A DNA stretch of 64,000 bases, from NCBI GenBank assembly GCA_024233005.1, contig JACKQE010000010.1, positions 148,540-212,539 on the forward strand, given 5' to 3'. The first letter of the stretch is position 1. Each line of letters starts with the position of its first letter. The notes under the pieces were generated by a model. It saw only the letters and a program-made list of their open reading frames with translations. It was not told where the DNA came from and did not search any database. Source of the stretch: Akkermansiaceae bacterium. Its GTDB lineage: Bacteria > Verrucomicrobiota > Verrucomicrobiia > Verrucomicrobiales > DEV007. Below are positions 52,934 through 63,360 of this stretch, piece after piece. The position numbers were made by a program, and so were the translations under genes.

Positions 52934-53611
52934 ATGAACCATCCGCTTTCTTTCGTCGGATTCCCCGTGTTCTGCCTGGCCCTGTTCTTGGCTGCCCGGC
53001 TGGCCGCTGACACCCCGGGATACCAGCCAGAGCTGTTCCGGAAGACCAAGCTGGTCTACCAGGACAGTTTTGACGGGCCTCTCAATACTGATTTTTGGGA
53101 AGTCCGCCAGAACACCACCTGGACGATCAAGGACGGAGTGCTGACCGGCAGCGCATCCTCCAAGGAGTTTCAGGAAAGGAAGAAGGCGAGCGATGATCCC
53201 TCCCATGCGGGGCTGAAACCGGTGATCTGGCTCAAGAAGGTCCCGGAGAACTTCGTCTGCACGATGCGGGTGCGCTACGATGCCAAGACCTACCAGAAAG
53301 GGTTCCCCCTGTTCGATCTCGGTCACCACATTCATACGATCACTTTCAGCGGGAAGGGCACCACCCTGACGATCAAGAAAAATGTCGAATCAATGCCGGT
53401 GGCGGAGCCGCTTTTCGCTCTCAATCAATGGCACGACGTGGCCATGGAGTTGAAGAAAGGCACGCTTCTCCTTTCGATCGACGGCAAAAAGCACCGCTTC
53501 GAAAGCACCACCATCGACATGACCGGTCAGGCCCAAATCGATTTCAAGGCCGTCGACTTCGGCACCTGCCAGATCGATGACATCAAGCTGTGGGAAGGGA
53601 TCGAGCCCTGA
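52934..53611 (+). CDS. Secreted concanavalin-like (DUF1080/LamG-type) protein
   Basis: The ATG at 52934 opens a signal peptide (FPVFCLALFLAARLAA). The 225-residue protein then has a jelly-roll region beginning KLVYQDSFDGPLNTDFWEVRQN with TWTIKDGVLTG, typical of the concanavalin-like 3-keto-disaccharide hydrolase (DUF1080) or family 16-like fold, ending IDFKAVDFGTCQIDDIKLWEG. It may bind or hydrolyse sugars in the periplasm. It is convergent with a paralogue 39 bp away, with which it shares the opening SFDG/DFSG motif and the closing DDIKLW/DDIKVW motif. Confidence 0.7.
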   Translation: MNHPLSFVGFPVFCLALFLAARLAADTPGYQPELFRKTKLVYQDSFDGPLNTDFWEVRQNTTWTIKDGVLTGSASSKEFQERKKASDDPSHAGLKPVIWLKKVPENFVCTMRVRYDAKTYQKGFPLFDLGHHIHTITFSGKGTTLTIKKNVESMPVAEPLFALNQWHDVAMELKKGTLLLSIDGKKHRFESTTIDMTGQAQIDFKAVDFGTCQIDDIKLWEGIEP

Positions 53612-53650
53612 ATCGCACAGTGAGATGGCGTCCGGTCGCTGGAGTCTGCA

Positions 53651-54406
53651 TCACTTGACCGGTGCCGCATTCCAGACCTTGATATCGTCGAACCAGCCGC
53701 TCTGCCCGGCGACTCCGAGTTCGATCTTGGATTTGGTCGCGTGGCCGATACCGGCTGATTTGAGGAAGGCAACGGCTTTGCCGTCAATCGAGACCCGCAT
53801 TTCCTCGCCGACCGTCTCGACGAGGACGGTGTACGCCTTGTTTGGCTCCAGCTTGACCGGGAAGGTCGCACTCTTGCCGGCCATCATTTTGGCGACCTCG
53901 TCCTTCTTCGCGGGATCCGACCGCATGGCCTTGATCACCTCGTTCTGGCTGCCTTCGCGCTCGTCCATGATCGTGACTTTGTCGAGCCGGACCTGGGCGC
54001 GGCAGAGATGGCCGTAATGGGAACCGGTGAATTTGCGGTCATCGAATTCAACGTCCATCATGGTGCAGCCGTCGAAACGCATCTTGACCTCGACCACGCT
54101 GTCCTGGGTGGGCAGTTCCAGCCCGTAGACCGCCGCGTGGGCCGTGATGATGGATTTTCCATCCTTGGAGGGTTCATCCTTGACCCGAGTCTGAGTGCCC
54201 TTCAAGGCTCCGTCCTCAAACGCGAAGGTGTCGACCACGCGGTGCCATTTGGCATCGTGGGTCGCGCCAGAGAAGTCGTCGGAGAAAAGCAGTTCCTTCT
54301 TTTCGGCGATCGGCTTGGAGGGAATGCGCGGCAATTTCGGAGTGTCTGCGGCAAAGGCCGTGACGGAGAGCACGCAACAGAAGACAAGCAGGGGGCGCAG
54401 GTTCAT
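53651..54406 (-). CDS. Secreted concanavalin-like (DUF1080/LamG-type) protein, paralogue
   Basis: The 251-residue protein has a signal peptide (LRPLLVFCCVLSVTAFAA), the opening KELLFSDDFSGATHDAKWHRVV, FEDGALKGTQTRV, and the ending WFDDIKVWNAAP. It shares its plan with the facing gene at 52934-53611, but the middle parts differ (about 45 extra residues including MRSDPAKKDEVAKMM). A carbohydrate-binding or 3-keto-sugar hydrolase role is a family-level inference. Confidence 0.7.
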   Translation of the reverse strand: MNLRPLLVFCCVLSVTAFAADTPKLPRIPSKPIAEKKELLFSDDFSGATHDAKWHRVVDTFAFEDGALKGTQTRVKDEPSKDGKSIITAHAAVYGLELPTQDSVVEVKMRFDGCTMMDVEFDDRKFTGSHYGHLCRAQVRLDKVTIMDEREGSQNEVIKAMRSDPAKKDEVAKMMAGKSATFPVKLEPNKAYTVLVETVGEEMRVSIDGKAVAFLKSAGIGHATKSKIELGVAGQSGWFDDIKVWNAAPVK

Positions 54407-54564
54407 GGGTGTTTAGTGGGACAGGAAATCTTCGTGATTTTCCGCTTTGCGTCGGGATAGTCAACGGACGTGTCCGCGGTTCGGGCAAGCTGTCCAGTCC
54501 CTCAGCCAGAGACCTCGGGCGCGCTAGCCTGCTGGGAACAGTCGGCGTTGGCCCCCGGGAGCCC

Positions 54565-55743
54565 TCAGAACACGGCCGGCATCTCCTTTTCGCCGCGTTC
54601 GTAGACGACATTGGCTCGCCCCACGAGGAGGGCGTCGATCGAGCCGATCTGCTTCGTGTCTTTTTTGCTGTAGGGCAGCTTGTGGAGTAGGTAGCGAAGG
54701 GCGTTCAGCCGGGCACGCTTTTTGCAATCGGACTTCACGACGGTCCAGGGGGCGTCGGCGGTGTCGGTGTTGAAGAACATGCTCTCCTTCGCGGCGGTGT
54801 ATTCATCCCATTTATCGAGGGAGGCGAGGTCGACGGGGGAGAGCTTCCACTGCTTCAACGGGTGCGACTTGCGCTCTTTGAAGCGGCGACGCTGCTCTTT
54901 GCGGCTCACCGAGAACCAGAACTTGATGAGATGGATGCCGCTGCGCGCGAGGTTGCGCTCGAACTCGGGGACCTGGCGCATGAATTCAACATACTCCTCG
55001 TCGCTGCAGAATCCCATGACCCGCTCGACGCCCGCCCGGTTGTACCAGGAGCGGTCGAACATCACGATCTCGCCCTTCGTCGGGAGGTGTTCGACGTAAC
55101 GCTGAAAATACCATTGGCCGCGCTCTTCCTCGGTCGGTTTCTCAAGGGCGACGACGCGGGCGCCGCGCGGATTGAGATGTTCCATGAAACGCTTGATGGC
55201 GCCGCCTTTCCCCGCCGCGTCCCTCCCCTCGAAAAGGATCACGATGCGCTGCCCGGTCGCGCGGACCCAGGCTTGGAGCTTGAGCAACTCGACCTGGAGA
55301 CGGTATTTTTCCCGTTCGTAGTTGCGGCGGGACATGAGGTTTTTGTAGGGGTAGCCGCCCTCTCTCCAGTCGTCCGAAAGTTCGAAGTCGGACCGGTCGC
55401 GACGGAATCCCTTGGCCGCGTTGATGTGTTTGGAAAGGAGATGGCCAATCGCGATGACGTCGTCGGGCGAGGCCCCTTCGAGAATGACTTCGAGAGTTTT
55501 GGAGAGATTCTCGATGCCGGTGGGGGCGGCCCTGTGGAGAATGTCCGAGACGGCCGCGGTCTTCGATTCGCGTGCCGCCGAGGTGGACTCTGAGATGGAG
55601 TAGGTCTCGATGCCGTGGACGGTGGTATCGGGAGAGACGTCCCCGCTGGCTGTCTTGACTCGGCCGGATTTCCGTGTCATGGCCTGGCGTTGTTTGTTCT
55701 TCGCTGCCACAGCGGTTGACTTTTTTGGGGATGATTTTTTCAT
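54565..55743 (-). CDS. ppk2: Polyphosphate kinase 2 (PPK2) family protein
   Basis: The 392-residue protein has a Lys/Ser/Thr-rich N-terminal extension of about 65 residues and a PPK2 domain: Walker A GRDAAGKGG at 173-181, Walker B EIVMFDRSWYNR (Asp230, Arg231), and lid residues RRRFKERKSHPLKQWKLSPVD, with the preceding MSRRNYEREKYRLQVELLKLQ helix typical of the family. PPK2 enzymes transfer phosphate between polyphosphate and nucleoside mono- or diphosphates in the cytoplasm. The subclass (class I, II or III) is not resolved by eye. It stands alone on the minus strand. Confidence 0.93.
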   Translation of the reverse strand: MKKSSPKKSTAVAAKNKQRQAMTRKSGRVKTASGDVSPDTTVHGIETYSISESTSAARESKTAAVSDILHRAAPTGIENLSKTLEVILEGASPDDVIAIGHLLSKHINAAKGFRRDRSDFELSDDWREGGYPYKNLMSRRNYEREKYRLQVELLKLQAWVRATGQRIVILFEGRDAAGKGGAIKRFMEHLNPRGARVVALEKPTEEERGQWYFQRYVEHLPTKGEIVMFDRSWYNRAGVERVMGFCSDEEYVEFMRQVPEFERNLARSGIHLIKFWFSVSRKEQRRRFKERKSHPLKQWKLSPVDLASLDKWDEYTAAKESMFFNTDTADAPWTVVKSDCKKRARLNALRYLLHKLPYSKKDTKQIGSIDALLVGRANVVYERGEKEMPAVF

Positions 55744-55962
55744 GGGGAGGTTCCGCTAAATGAATCCTGAGCAATTCCGTCGGGCAAGTCTATTCCGACG
55801 GAGGATCCGGTTTAAGTGCCCACGGATTCGCTGTTGGCGCGGAAATGCTGTATCATCCCTTCCGTGCCTGTTCAACCGGCAGTCTCACGCAGCGCCAAGG
55901 CGTTTCGGGCAGAAAGTGAGGCGATCGAAAGCCTGGGTAACGGTGATCAGTTTCAGCACCGG

Positions 55963-57345
55963 CTAGATGCCGGTCTTCATCTCCGAAAGCTGCTTCGTCG
56001 CAATACCGATCGGCCGGTCCAGCGGCACGCCGGCACACGCCAGCAGCGTGGTCAGGAGATCTCCCTGATTGCCCTTGGTATTCGGCAAAAAACGGCCCGT
56101 ATGGATGGAGCCGCCCCCTTTGCCAGCGACGATGAAGGGAAGATTTTCCCGGCTATGCTTGTTGCCGTCCTCGAGGCCGGAGCCCCACACCATGATGCAA
56201 TTGTCGAGCAGGGTGCCGTCGCCTTCGCGGAGGTTGGCCATTCGGTTCACCATGTGGGCGAACTGGTCGATGTTGAACTTGGTGATGGCGGCGACTTTGC
56301 GGACTTTCTCGCTTTCGTTGTTGTGATGGGTCTGCGAATGATGCTCGTCTTTGAACCCGAGTTCCGGATAGGACACGCCGTTGGGCGTGGAGCCAATGTA
56401 GGTGCTGACGCGGGTGGTGTCGGTCTGGAAGGCGAGCACGTTGAGGTCGCACATCACCTGCATGTATTCGCTGCGCTTGTCGCCCTCGGGAATCTTGATC
56501 TCGATGGGAGGGGAATCGGAGGCGTGGCGCTTGCTGCTACTGACGCCGGCCTTCTCCAGGGCGGCCTCCTTCTGGCGGGACTCGATGGCGGCGATGCGGC
56601 GTTCCACGGCGCGCACGCTGTCGAGGTATTCATCCAGTTTGTGCTGGTCGTCCTGCGGTAGCTTCCGGCGCAGATCCTTGGCGCCGCCGATGACCAAATC
56701 CAACAGTTGCCGGTCGAGCGGATCCGTTGCCGTGACCTGTCCGGGTTTGTGGGACGTGCCGAAGAGGCGGTTCAGCACGCTGCGGGGATTGGTTTCGGCC
56801 GGGACCGCCTGGGTTGGCGAGCGGAAGCTGCAGTGCGAGTAATACCCTTCATTCAACCCCTCCTGATTTTCCTTGTGCGTCTGCGGCATGGTGGCCAGCT
56901 CCAGCGAGGGCAGCGAGGTCAGCGCTCCGACATAGTTGGCGGCGATCTGATCCGCCGAGATCGCGATGTTGATCTGGTTCCGGGTGGCGGCATCCGGCAG
57001 GGCCGCCGTCAGCCACGTGGAAAGCTCGAGCGCGTGGGGAGCGCCATTGAAAGGGGCGATCGGCACCCCGGAAATGCCCTTCATCAAGAGGCACCGGTCG
57101 AGGACCGGACGCAGGGATTCGAGGGCCGGAGGCGGGGCCGACAGGAAGCTCTCCGGATTTTGGGGCCAGAACTGATCCATGATGACCCCGTGGGGCATGT
57201 ACATGAATCCGAGCCGGACCGGCGGCTGGAACGGTTTTCCTTTGGCCGATTCGGCCCAGCCCATGGTTTCCAGAAGCGGCAGGGCGAGGGAGGCGCCGAC
57301 GCCTTTCAGACAGGTGCGGCGATCGATGAGGAAGTTACTTCGCAT
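55963..57345 (-). CDS. DUF1552 family secreted protein
   Basis: The 460-residue protein has a Tat-like signal (LIDRRTCLKGVGASLALPLL) and the family landmarks LGFMYMPHGVIMDQFWP, GISGVPIAPFNGAPHA, and FIVAGKGGGSIHTGRFLP, which define DUF1552 proteins of Planctomycetes and Verrucomicrobia. The function is not established; the family resembles sulfatase-like secreted proteins in general plan. It starts inside the last 11 bp of the upstream DUF1592-type gene, the usual partner, so they form one transcriptional unit. Confidence 0.92.
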   Translation of the reverse strand: MRSNFLIDRRTCLKGVGASLALPLLETMGWAESAKGKPFQPPVRLGFMYMPHGVIMDQFWPQNPESFLSAPPPALESLRPVLDRCLLMKGISGVPIAPFNGAPHALELSTWLTAALPDAATRNQINIAISADQIAANYVGALTSLPSLELATMPQTHKENQEGLNEGYYSHCSFRSPTQAVPAETNPRSVLNRLFGTSHKPGQVTATDPLDRQLLDLVIGGAKDLRRKLPQDDQHKLDEYLDSVRAVERRIAAIESRQKEAALEKAGVSSSKRHASDSPPIEIKIPEGDKRSEYMQVMCDLNVLAFQTDTTRVSTYIGSTPNGVSYPELGFKDEHHSQTHHNNESEKVRKVAAITKFNIDQFAHMVNRMANLREGDGTLLDNCIMVWGSGLEDGNKHSRENLPFIVAGKGGGSIHTGRFLPNTKGNQGDLLTTLLACAGVPLDRPIGIATKQLSEMKTGI

Positions 57346-59290
57346 GGGACGGAGGGGCGGCGGTTTCGGGAAGACGACGATTGAGGAAGGGATAACTGGT
57401 GACCACTTCGGAGATGACCGTCTGCATCCGATAGCCGTCCTTGGCGACGGTTGCCATCAGGCGATCCACCACGATCTCGTCATGGCCTTCGAGTTGGCGA
57501 CACAAGGCATAGGCCAGGAGCTTCTCTGTGAGGTTGCGTGCCAGCGCGTCCTTTCGTCCGGCGATGATCGCTTTCAGCTCCCGGGGGGACGAGAAATGCT
57601 TGCCTCCCGGAAGCTCGCCGGCCGCGTCGATCGCGCCGCCCGTGTCGTCCTGGTCGCGCCATCGCCCGATGGCATCGAAGTTCTCCAGGCCAAAGCCGAT
57701 GGGATCGAGGATCTTGTGGCAGTTGGCGCACACGGTGTTGGTGCGGTGCAATTCGGTGCGCTGACGCAGGGTCAGATTGGCGACTTTGTTCTGATCCTGT
57801 TTCTCCAGGGTGGGAACATTCGGCGGAGGAGGAGGAACGCGTTCTCCCAGCACCTGCTCCAGCACCCACACCCCCCGTCTCACGGGACTGGTGCGATTGG
57901 GGAAGGACGTTGTCGCCAGAATGCCGGGCATTCCCAAAATCCCCCCCCGATTGGGATCCTGCAGTTTCACCCGACGCATCTCCGGTCCGGTGACGGTCTT
58001 TTCGAGCCCATAGAGGGCGGCGAGGGTGCCGTTGAGAAAGGTGTAGTCGCCGTCCACGAAGCTGACCACCGACCGGTTCTCACGCACGATGCTCTCAAAG
58101 AAGAGCCGTGCCTCCTCCACCATGGCCATGCGCAGGGCGCTCGTCATTTGGGGGAACTTGGCCGTGTCAAAGGTCTTGCTCTGCAGGTCTCCCAGACCCA
58201 GCCACTGCGTGCCAAACCCGTCAAACAAGGCCCGGGAGCGCGGGTCCAGGAGCATCCGCTTTACCTGGTCCTTGAGCACCGCCGGTTCATGGAGCGTCCC
58301 GCCATCGGCCAGCGCGGAAAGTTCCGCATCGGGCATGGTCGCCCACAGCAGGTAGGACAAGCGGGACGCCAGCTGATGGTCATCCAGGGGAATGATCGTC
58401 TGGCCGACCCCGGTTTCTTTTGCGGGAGTGATGTAGAGGAATTGGGGAGACACGAGGACCGCCTTGAGCATCAGCCGCAGGGCGGCAGGGTAGGAGAGCT
58501 GGTTGGCTCGACCCAGGTCGAAGACCCCGAGCAGGACTTTCAACTCCTCCTCGGTGGGAGGGCGGCGATAGGCGTTCCGAGCCAGTGAGCGGGCGACTTT
58601 TTTGGCTTCCACGCGAAAATCAGTTCCCGGTGGGGGCATTTCTGCACCAAAGAGGCGCTGCTGCACCGCCGTGGGGGGCGCATCCGGAGGGGCCAGGATC
58701 CGGTCCAGAACCTCATTGGCGATCGCGAGATACTGCTCTGATTGGAGAGGGGAGAGGGTATTGAGATACCCTTCACCGAAAACTTCATCCGGCAACTCCC
58801 GGGCCACCGCGGGATCCACGCCAAACAGATCATGAAGGGTGTTGCCATATTCCACCTTGGTCAGGCGACGGATCACAAACGGGCCGGGATCCTTCGGGCT
58901 GAGATACTTGATCTGGCCAATGCTGTCGAGAAACTTTTGGCGTTCTTCCTCCGTCGGCTGCTTGTCCTCTTCCTCCGGAGGCATGTCATGGGCGTTCACA
59001 TTCACGAACGCCTGCATCCAGCGTTTGGTGGAGGCCGAGTCCCCGGGATGTTTGAGGGCTGGCTGGAAATTGAGGCCTCCCTTGCTTTTCTTGTTGCCGT
59101 GACAGTCCAGGCAATAGGTCGTGACAAAAGGAGTGATCCCCTCCTGAAAGGACTTTTGAGCGTTGGCTTGCAGCGCGGCGAAATCCCCGTCGTCGGCCGG
59201 GGCCGCCCAGCATTCCGGGGAGGGCGCCATGGCAACGGCGAAGAGGGTCAGGGCGATGCCGCCGCTGCTGACTATTCCAGGGGCTGTCAT
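57335..59290 (-). CDS. DUF1592/DUF1588/DUF1585-type secreted cytochrome-like protein
   Basis: The 651-residue protein begins with a signal peptide and a PVC-type haem motif, CLDCH near residue 60, followed by DUF1587 (VIRRLTKVEYGNTLHDLFG), DUF1595 (ARNAYRRPPTEEELKVLLG), DUF1592 (SYLLWATMPDAELSALA), DUF1588 (GGILGMPGILATTSFPNRTSPVRRGVWVLE) and DUF1585 (LPGGKHFSSPRELKAII). This domain order is found only in PVC-type proteins, almost always next to DUF1552. It probably carries electrons or oxidises a substrate in the periplasm. It is divergent from katG by 211 bp. Confidence 0.93.
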   Translation of the reverse strand: MTAPGIVSSGGIALTLFAVAMAPSPECWAAPADDGDFAALQANAQKSFQEGITPFVTTYCLDCHGNKKSKGGLNFQPALKHPGDSASTKRWMQAFVNVNAHDMPPEEEDKQPTEEERQKFLDSIGQIKYLSPKDPGPFVIRRLTKVEYGNTLHDLFGVDPAVARELPDEVFGEGYLNTLSPLQSEQYLAIANEVLDRILAPPDAPPTAVQQRLFGAEMPPPGTDFRVEAKKVARSLARNAYRRPPTEEELKVLLGVFDLGRANQLSYPAALRLMLKAVLVSPQFLYITPAKETGVGQTIIPLDDHQLASRLSYLLWATMPDAELSALADGGTLHEPAVLKDQVKRMLLDPRSRALFDGFGTQWLGLGDLQSKTFDTAKFPQMTSALRMAMVEEARLFFESIVRENRSVVSFVDGDYTFLNGTLAALYGLEKTVTGPEMRRVKLQDPNRGGILGMPGILATTSFPNRTSPVRRGVWVLEQVLGERVPPPPPNVPTLEKQDQNKVANLTLRQRTELHRTNTVCANCHKILDPIGFGLENFDAIGRWRDQDDTGGAIDAAGELPGGKHFSSPRELKAIIAGRKDALARNLTEKLLAYALCRQLEGHDEIVVDRLMATVAKDGYRMQTVISEVVTSYPFLNRRLPETAAPPSHAK

Positions 59291-59501
59291 TCAATTCTCA
59301 AGTTTGGCGAGGCACCCTATCACGAAGAATCCTCCTTTTCTTGGTCGGAATTGCGCCGGGTCTGCGACCATCGGGGGGCGGGAACCATTTCTGGACGGAA
59401 GACCACCCCGGGGGTAAGATTTGAAACCGGCCTGCTCGCCGGTTCGTATCACTGGTGTCTTCACCTTTTGCCTTCCGTCACCCCACCACTGAACAACCCC
59501 T

Positions 59502-61751
<2,250 letters not shown>

Positions 61752-61773
61752 TTCCCGCATCCGGACTAACCAG

Positions 61774-61808
61774 AACGCCCCGGATCTCTGCCAGTTTCGG
61801 GGCGTTTT
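61774..61808 (+). terminator. Intrinsic terminator after katG
   Basis: AACGCCCCG at 61774-61782 pairs with CGGGGCGTT at 61798-61806 (9-bp stem), and the right arm ends in TTTT on the plus strand. It lies 22 bp after the katG stop and 54 bp before the facing FKBP gene ends, so it mainly serves katG. Confidence 0.75.
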
Positions 61809-61861
61809 CGCGTCAGGAGATCGTCGGGTTTATGAGGATGGGGCTCCCGGCTCCGGTTTCT

Positions 61862-62350
61862 TCAGCGACCTCCCGCGATCTGCAGCAATTCGACTTGGAA
61901 GATCAGGTCGCTATGAGGCGGGATTTGATTGCCAACCGCTTGGCTGCCATAGGCCAGACGGGAAGGAATGTGCAGCAGCCACTTGTCGCCCGGTTTCATG
62001 AGCTGGAGCGCCTCCGTCCATCCGGGAATCACCTGCCCGACCCCAAAGGTCGTCGGCTGACCCCGATCATAAGAGCTGTCGAAGACGGTGCCATTGGTCA
62101 GCGTTCCACGGTAATGCACCGTCACCGAATCGCTGAGACTGGGCGAACGCCCGTTGGCGGCACCGGATGCCAGCACCCGGTATTTCAGGCCGCTCGCGGT
62201 GGTCACGAATCCGTCACTGCTGACGACTCCCGGCTGCGGCAGGGACGGCGGCATCGCCGAAGGCGGAACGTCCGGTGTCGCCGGGGTAGTTTTGCAGCCC
62301 GCGAGCAGCAGGAGGAGGGCAGAGCTCAAGAAAAAGGGAAGTGACTTCAT
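61862..62350 (-). CDS. FKBP-type peptidyl-prolyl isomerase lipoprotein
   Basis: From the ATG at 62350 the 162-residue protein has a lipoprotein signal with lipobox LAGC (Cys19), a Pro-rich linker, and an FKBP domain: VTVHYRGTLTNGTVFDSSYDRGQP, FGVGQVIPGWTEALQLMKPGDKW and IPSRLAYGS are the conserved family motifs. It folds proteins in the periplasm, anchored to a membrane. The gene follows nothing in the same direction; it converges on katG. Confidence 0.93.
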   Translation of the reverse strand: MKSLPFFLSSALLLLLAGCKTTPATPDVPPSAMPPSLPQPGVVSSDGFVTTASGLKYRVLASGAANGRSPSLSDSVTVHYRGTLTNGTVFDSSYDRGQPTTFGVGQVIPGWTEALQLMKPGDKWLLHIPSRLAYGSQAVGNQIPPHSDLIFQVELLQIAGGR

Positions 62351-62542
62351 GGCAAACTCGGTAGGAAGATCGTCGCACAGGAATGGGCATTCGGACTGGA
62401 GTGATGTGGGCCAGGTTCTCCATCGGCGCAATGACGAATTTTCTGTGAAGAGGGGAGGGGGAAGCAGATAGGTATCGCGCAGGTTCTCTCAGACAATTAC
62501 CCCCTGAAATCAGAATCTGGCAAAGCAGCCTGGGGCCAGGAA

Positions 62543-63109
62543 TTACACCCTGAGGCAGCCGCGGAATCCTCTCGCGGCATAATAAGACTGGGCACCGTTG
62601 TGCCCCACGAAAATCCGGCCGTAGCGACGCTCACAATAGAGCGCGCCGCCCCGTTCTCTGATCTCGGACGGGGTTTTCACCCAGCTGGATGTTTTCGTAT
62701 CGAAGTCTCCCAAACGCTGCAGGTCCAAATACTGCGCCTCCGTGAGAAGCTCGATCCCGATGTCGGCGGCCAGATCCATGGCGGTGGTTTCCGGATGGTG
62801 TGCTTTGCGGGATTCCAGGCCTGCGCGGTCATAACAGACGCTGACGCGGCCTCCGGGAGTTTCAGCGGAACAGTCAAAAAAGAGGTACTCGCCCGTCTGG
62901 CGATCCTGGCCCACCACATCCGGTTCCCCTCCGGTCCGTTCCATTTCATGGAGTGACCACAGCTTGGGAGCCAGGGTTTCGAGTCTCGATTGGACCTCTG
63001 CCCAAGCAATGCCTTGATGTCGCTCCAGGTGGTTTTCAAATCTGGACTTCAAGGTCTTGAGGAGGTCTTCGCGTTGGATGGCTGACACCTTTTTGGGTGG
63101 GATCTTCAT
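62543..63109 (-). CDS. DUF4256-like protein
   Basis: The ATG at 63109 gives 188 residues (an in-frame TTG lies 6 bases upstream). The sequence resembles DUF4256: LLKTLKSRFENHLERHQGI at the start, LHEMERTGGEPDVVGQD and FFDCSAETPGGRVSVCYDRAGLESRK in the middle, and CERRYGRIFVGHNGAQSYYAARGFRG at the end. It has no signal peptide and no catalytic motif I can name. The family has no established function. It lies between the FKBP lipoprotein and the tannase gene on the opposite strand to the latter. Confidence 0.7.
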   Translation of the reverse strand: MKIPPKKVSAIQREDLLKTLKSRFENHLERHQGIAWAEVQSRLETLAPKLWSLHEMERTGGEPDVVGQDRQTGEYLFFDCSAETPGGRVSVCYDRAGLESRKAHHPETTAMDLAADIGIELLTEAQYLDLQRLGDFDTKTSSWVKTPSEIRERGGALYCERRYGRIFVGHNGAQSYYAARGFRGCLRV

Positions 63110-63360
63110 GGGCAACTTCGCTGGGGTTGATGGAGGAACCGTTGCGCGAATCCGACCCGCCGTTCAAGCCGCGATTTCACACCCTTCGCCGGAATCTCTC
63201 TTTCCCTCTCCGCCATCTGCGCCGGAGTCCGTGGAGGGCGGCGCAGGCGAGAGTTGCCAGCGTCCGGCATTTCAGCTATTACTCGGGCGTCCTCATCATC
63301 CCTTGGCGGATCGACGGCTTTTGGCATAGTCGGAACCACCGAATCAACTTGCCTAACCCC

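Noticed and set aside
55840..55870. TTCGCT-18-TATCAT, a promoter-like pair on the plus strand
   Set aside because: No supported plus-strand gene follows it; the open frame downstream becomes a shadow of the DUF1552 gene.
57179..58588. 469-codon plus-strand ORF opposite the DUF1592/DUF1552 genes
   Set aside because: Shadow ORF: family domains are all on the minus strand.
59291..59501. Possible katG promoter TTGCCT about 30 bases before the ATG
   Set aside because: The -10 position at 17 bp (GAACAA) matches the consensus at only two bases, so it is not reported.
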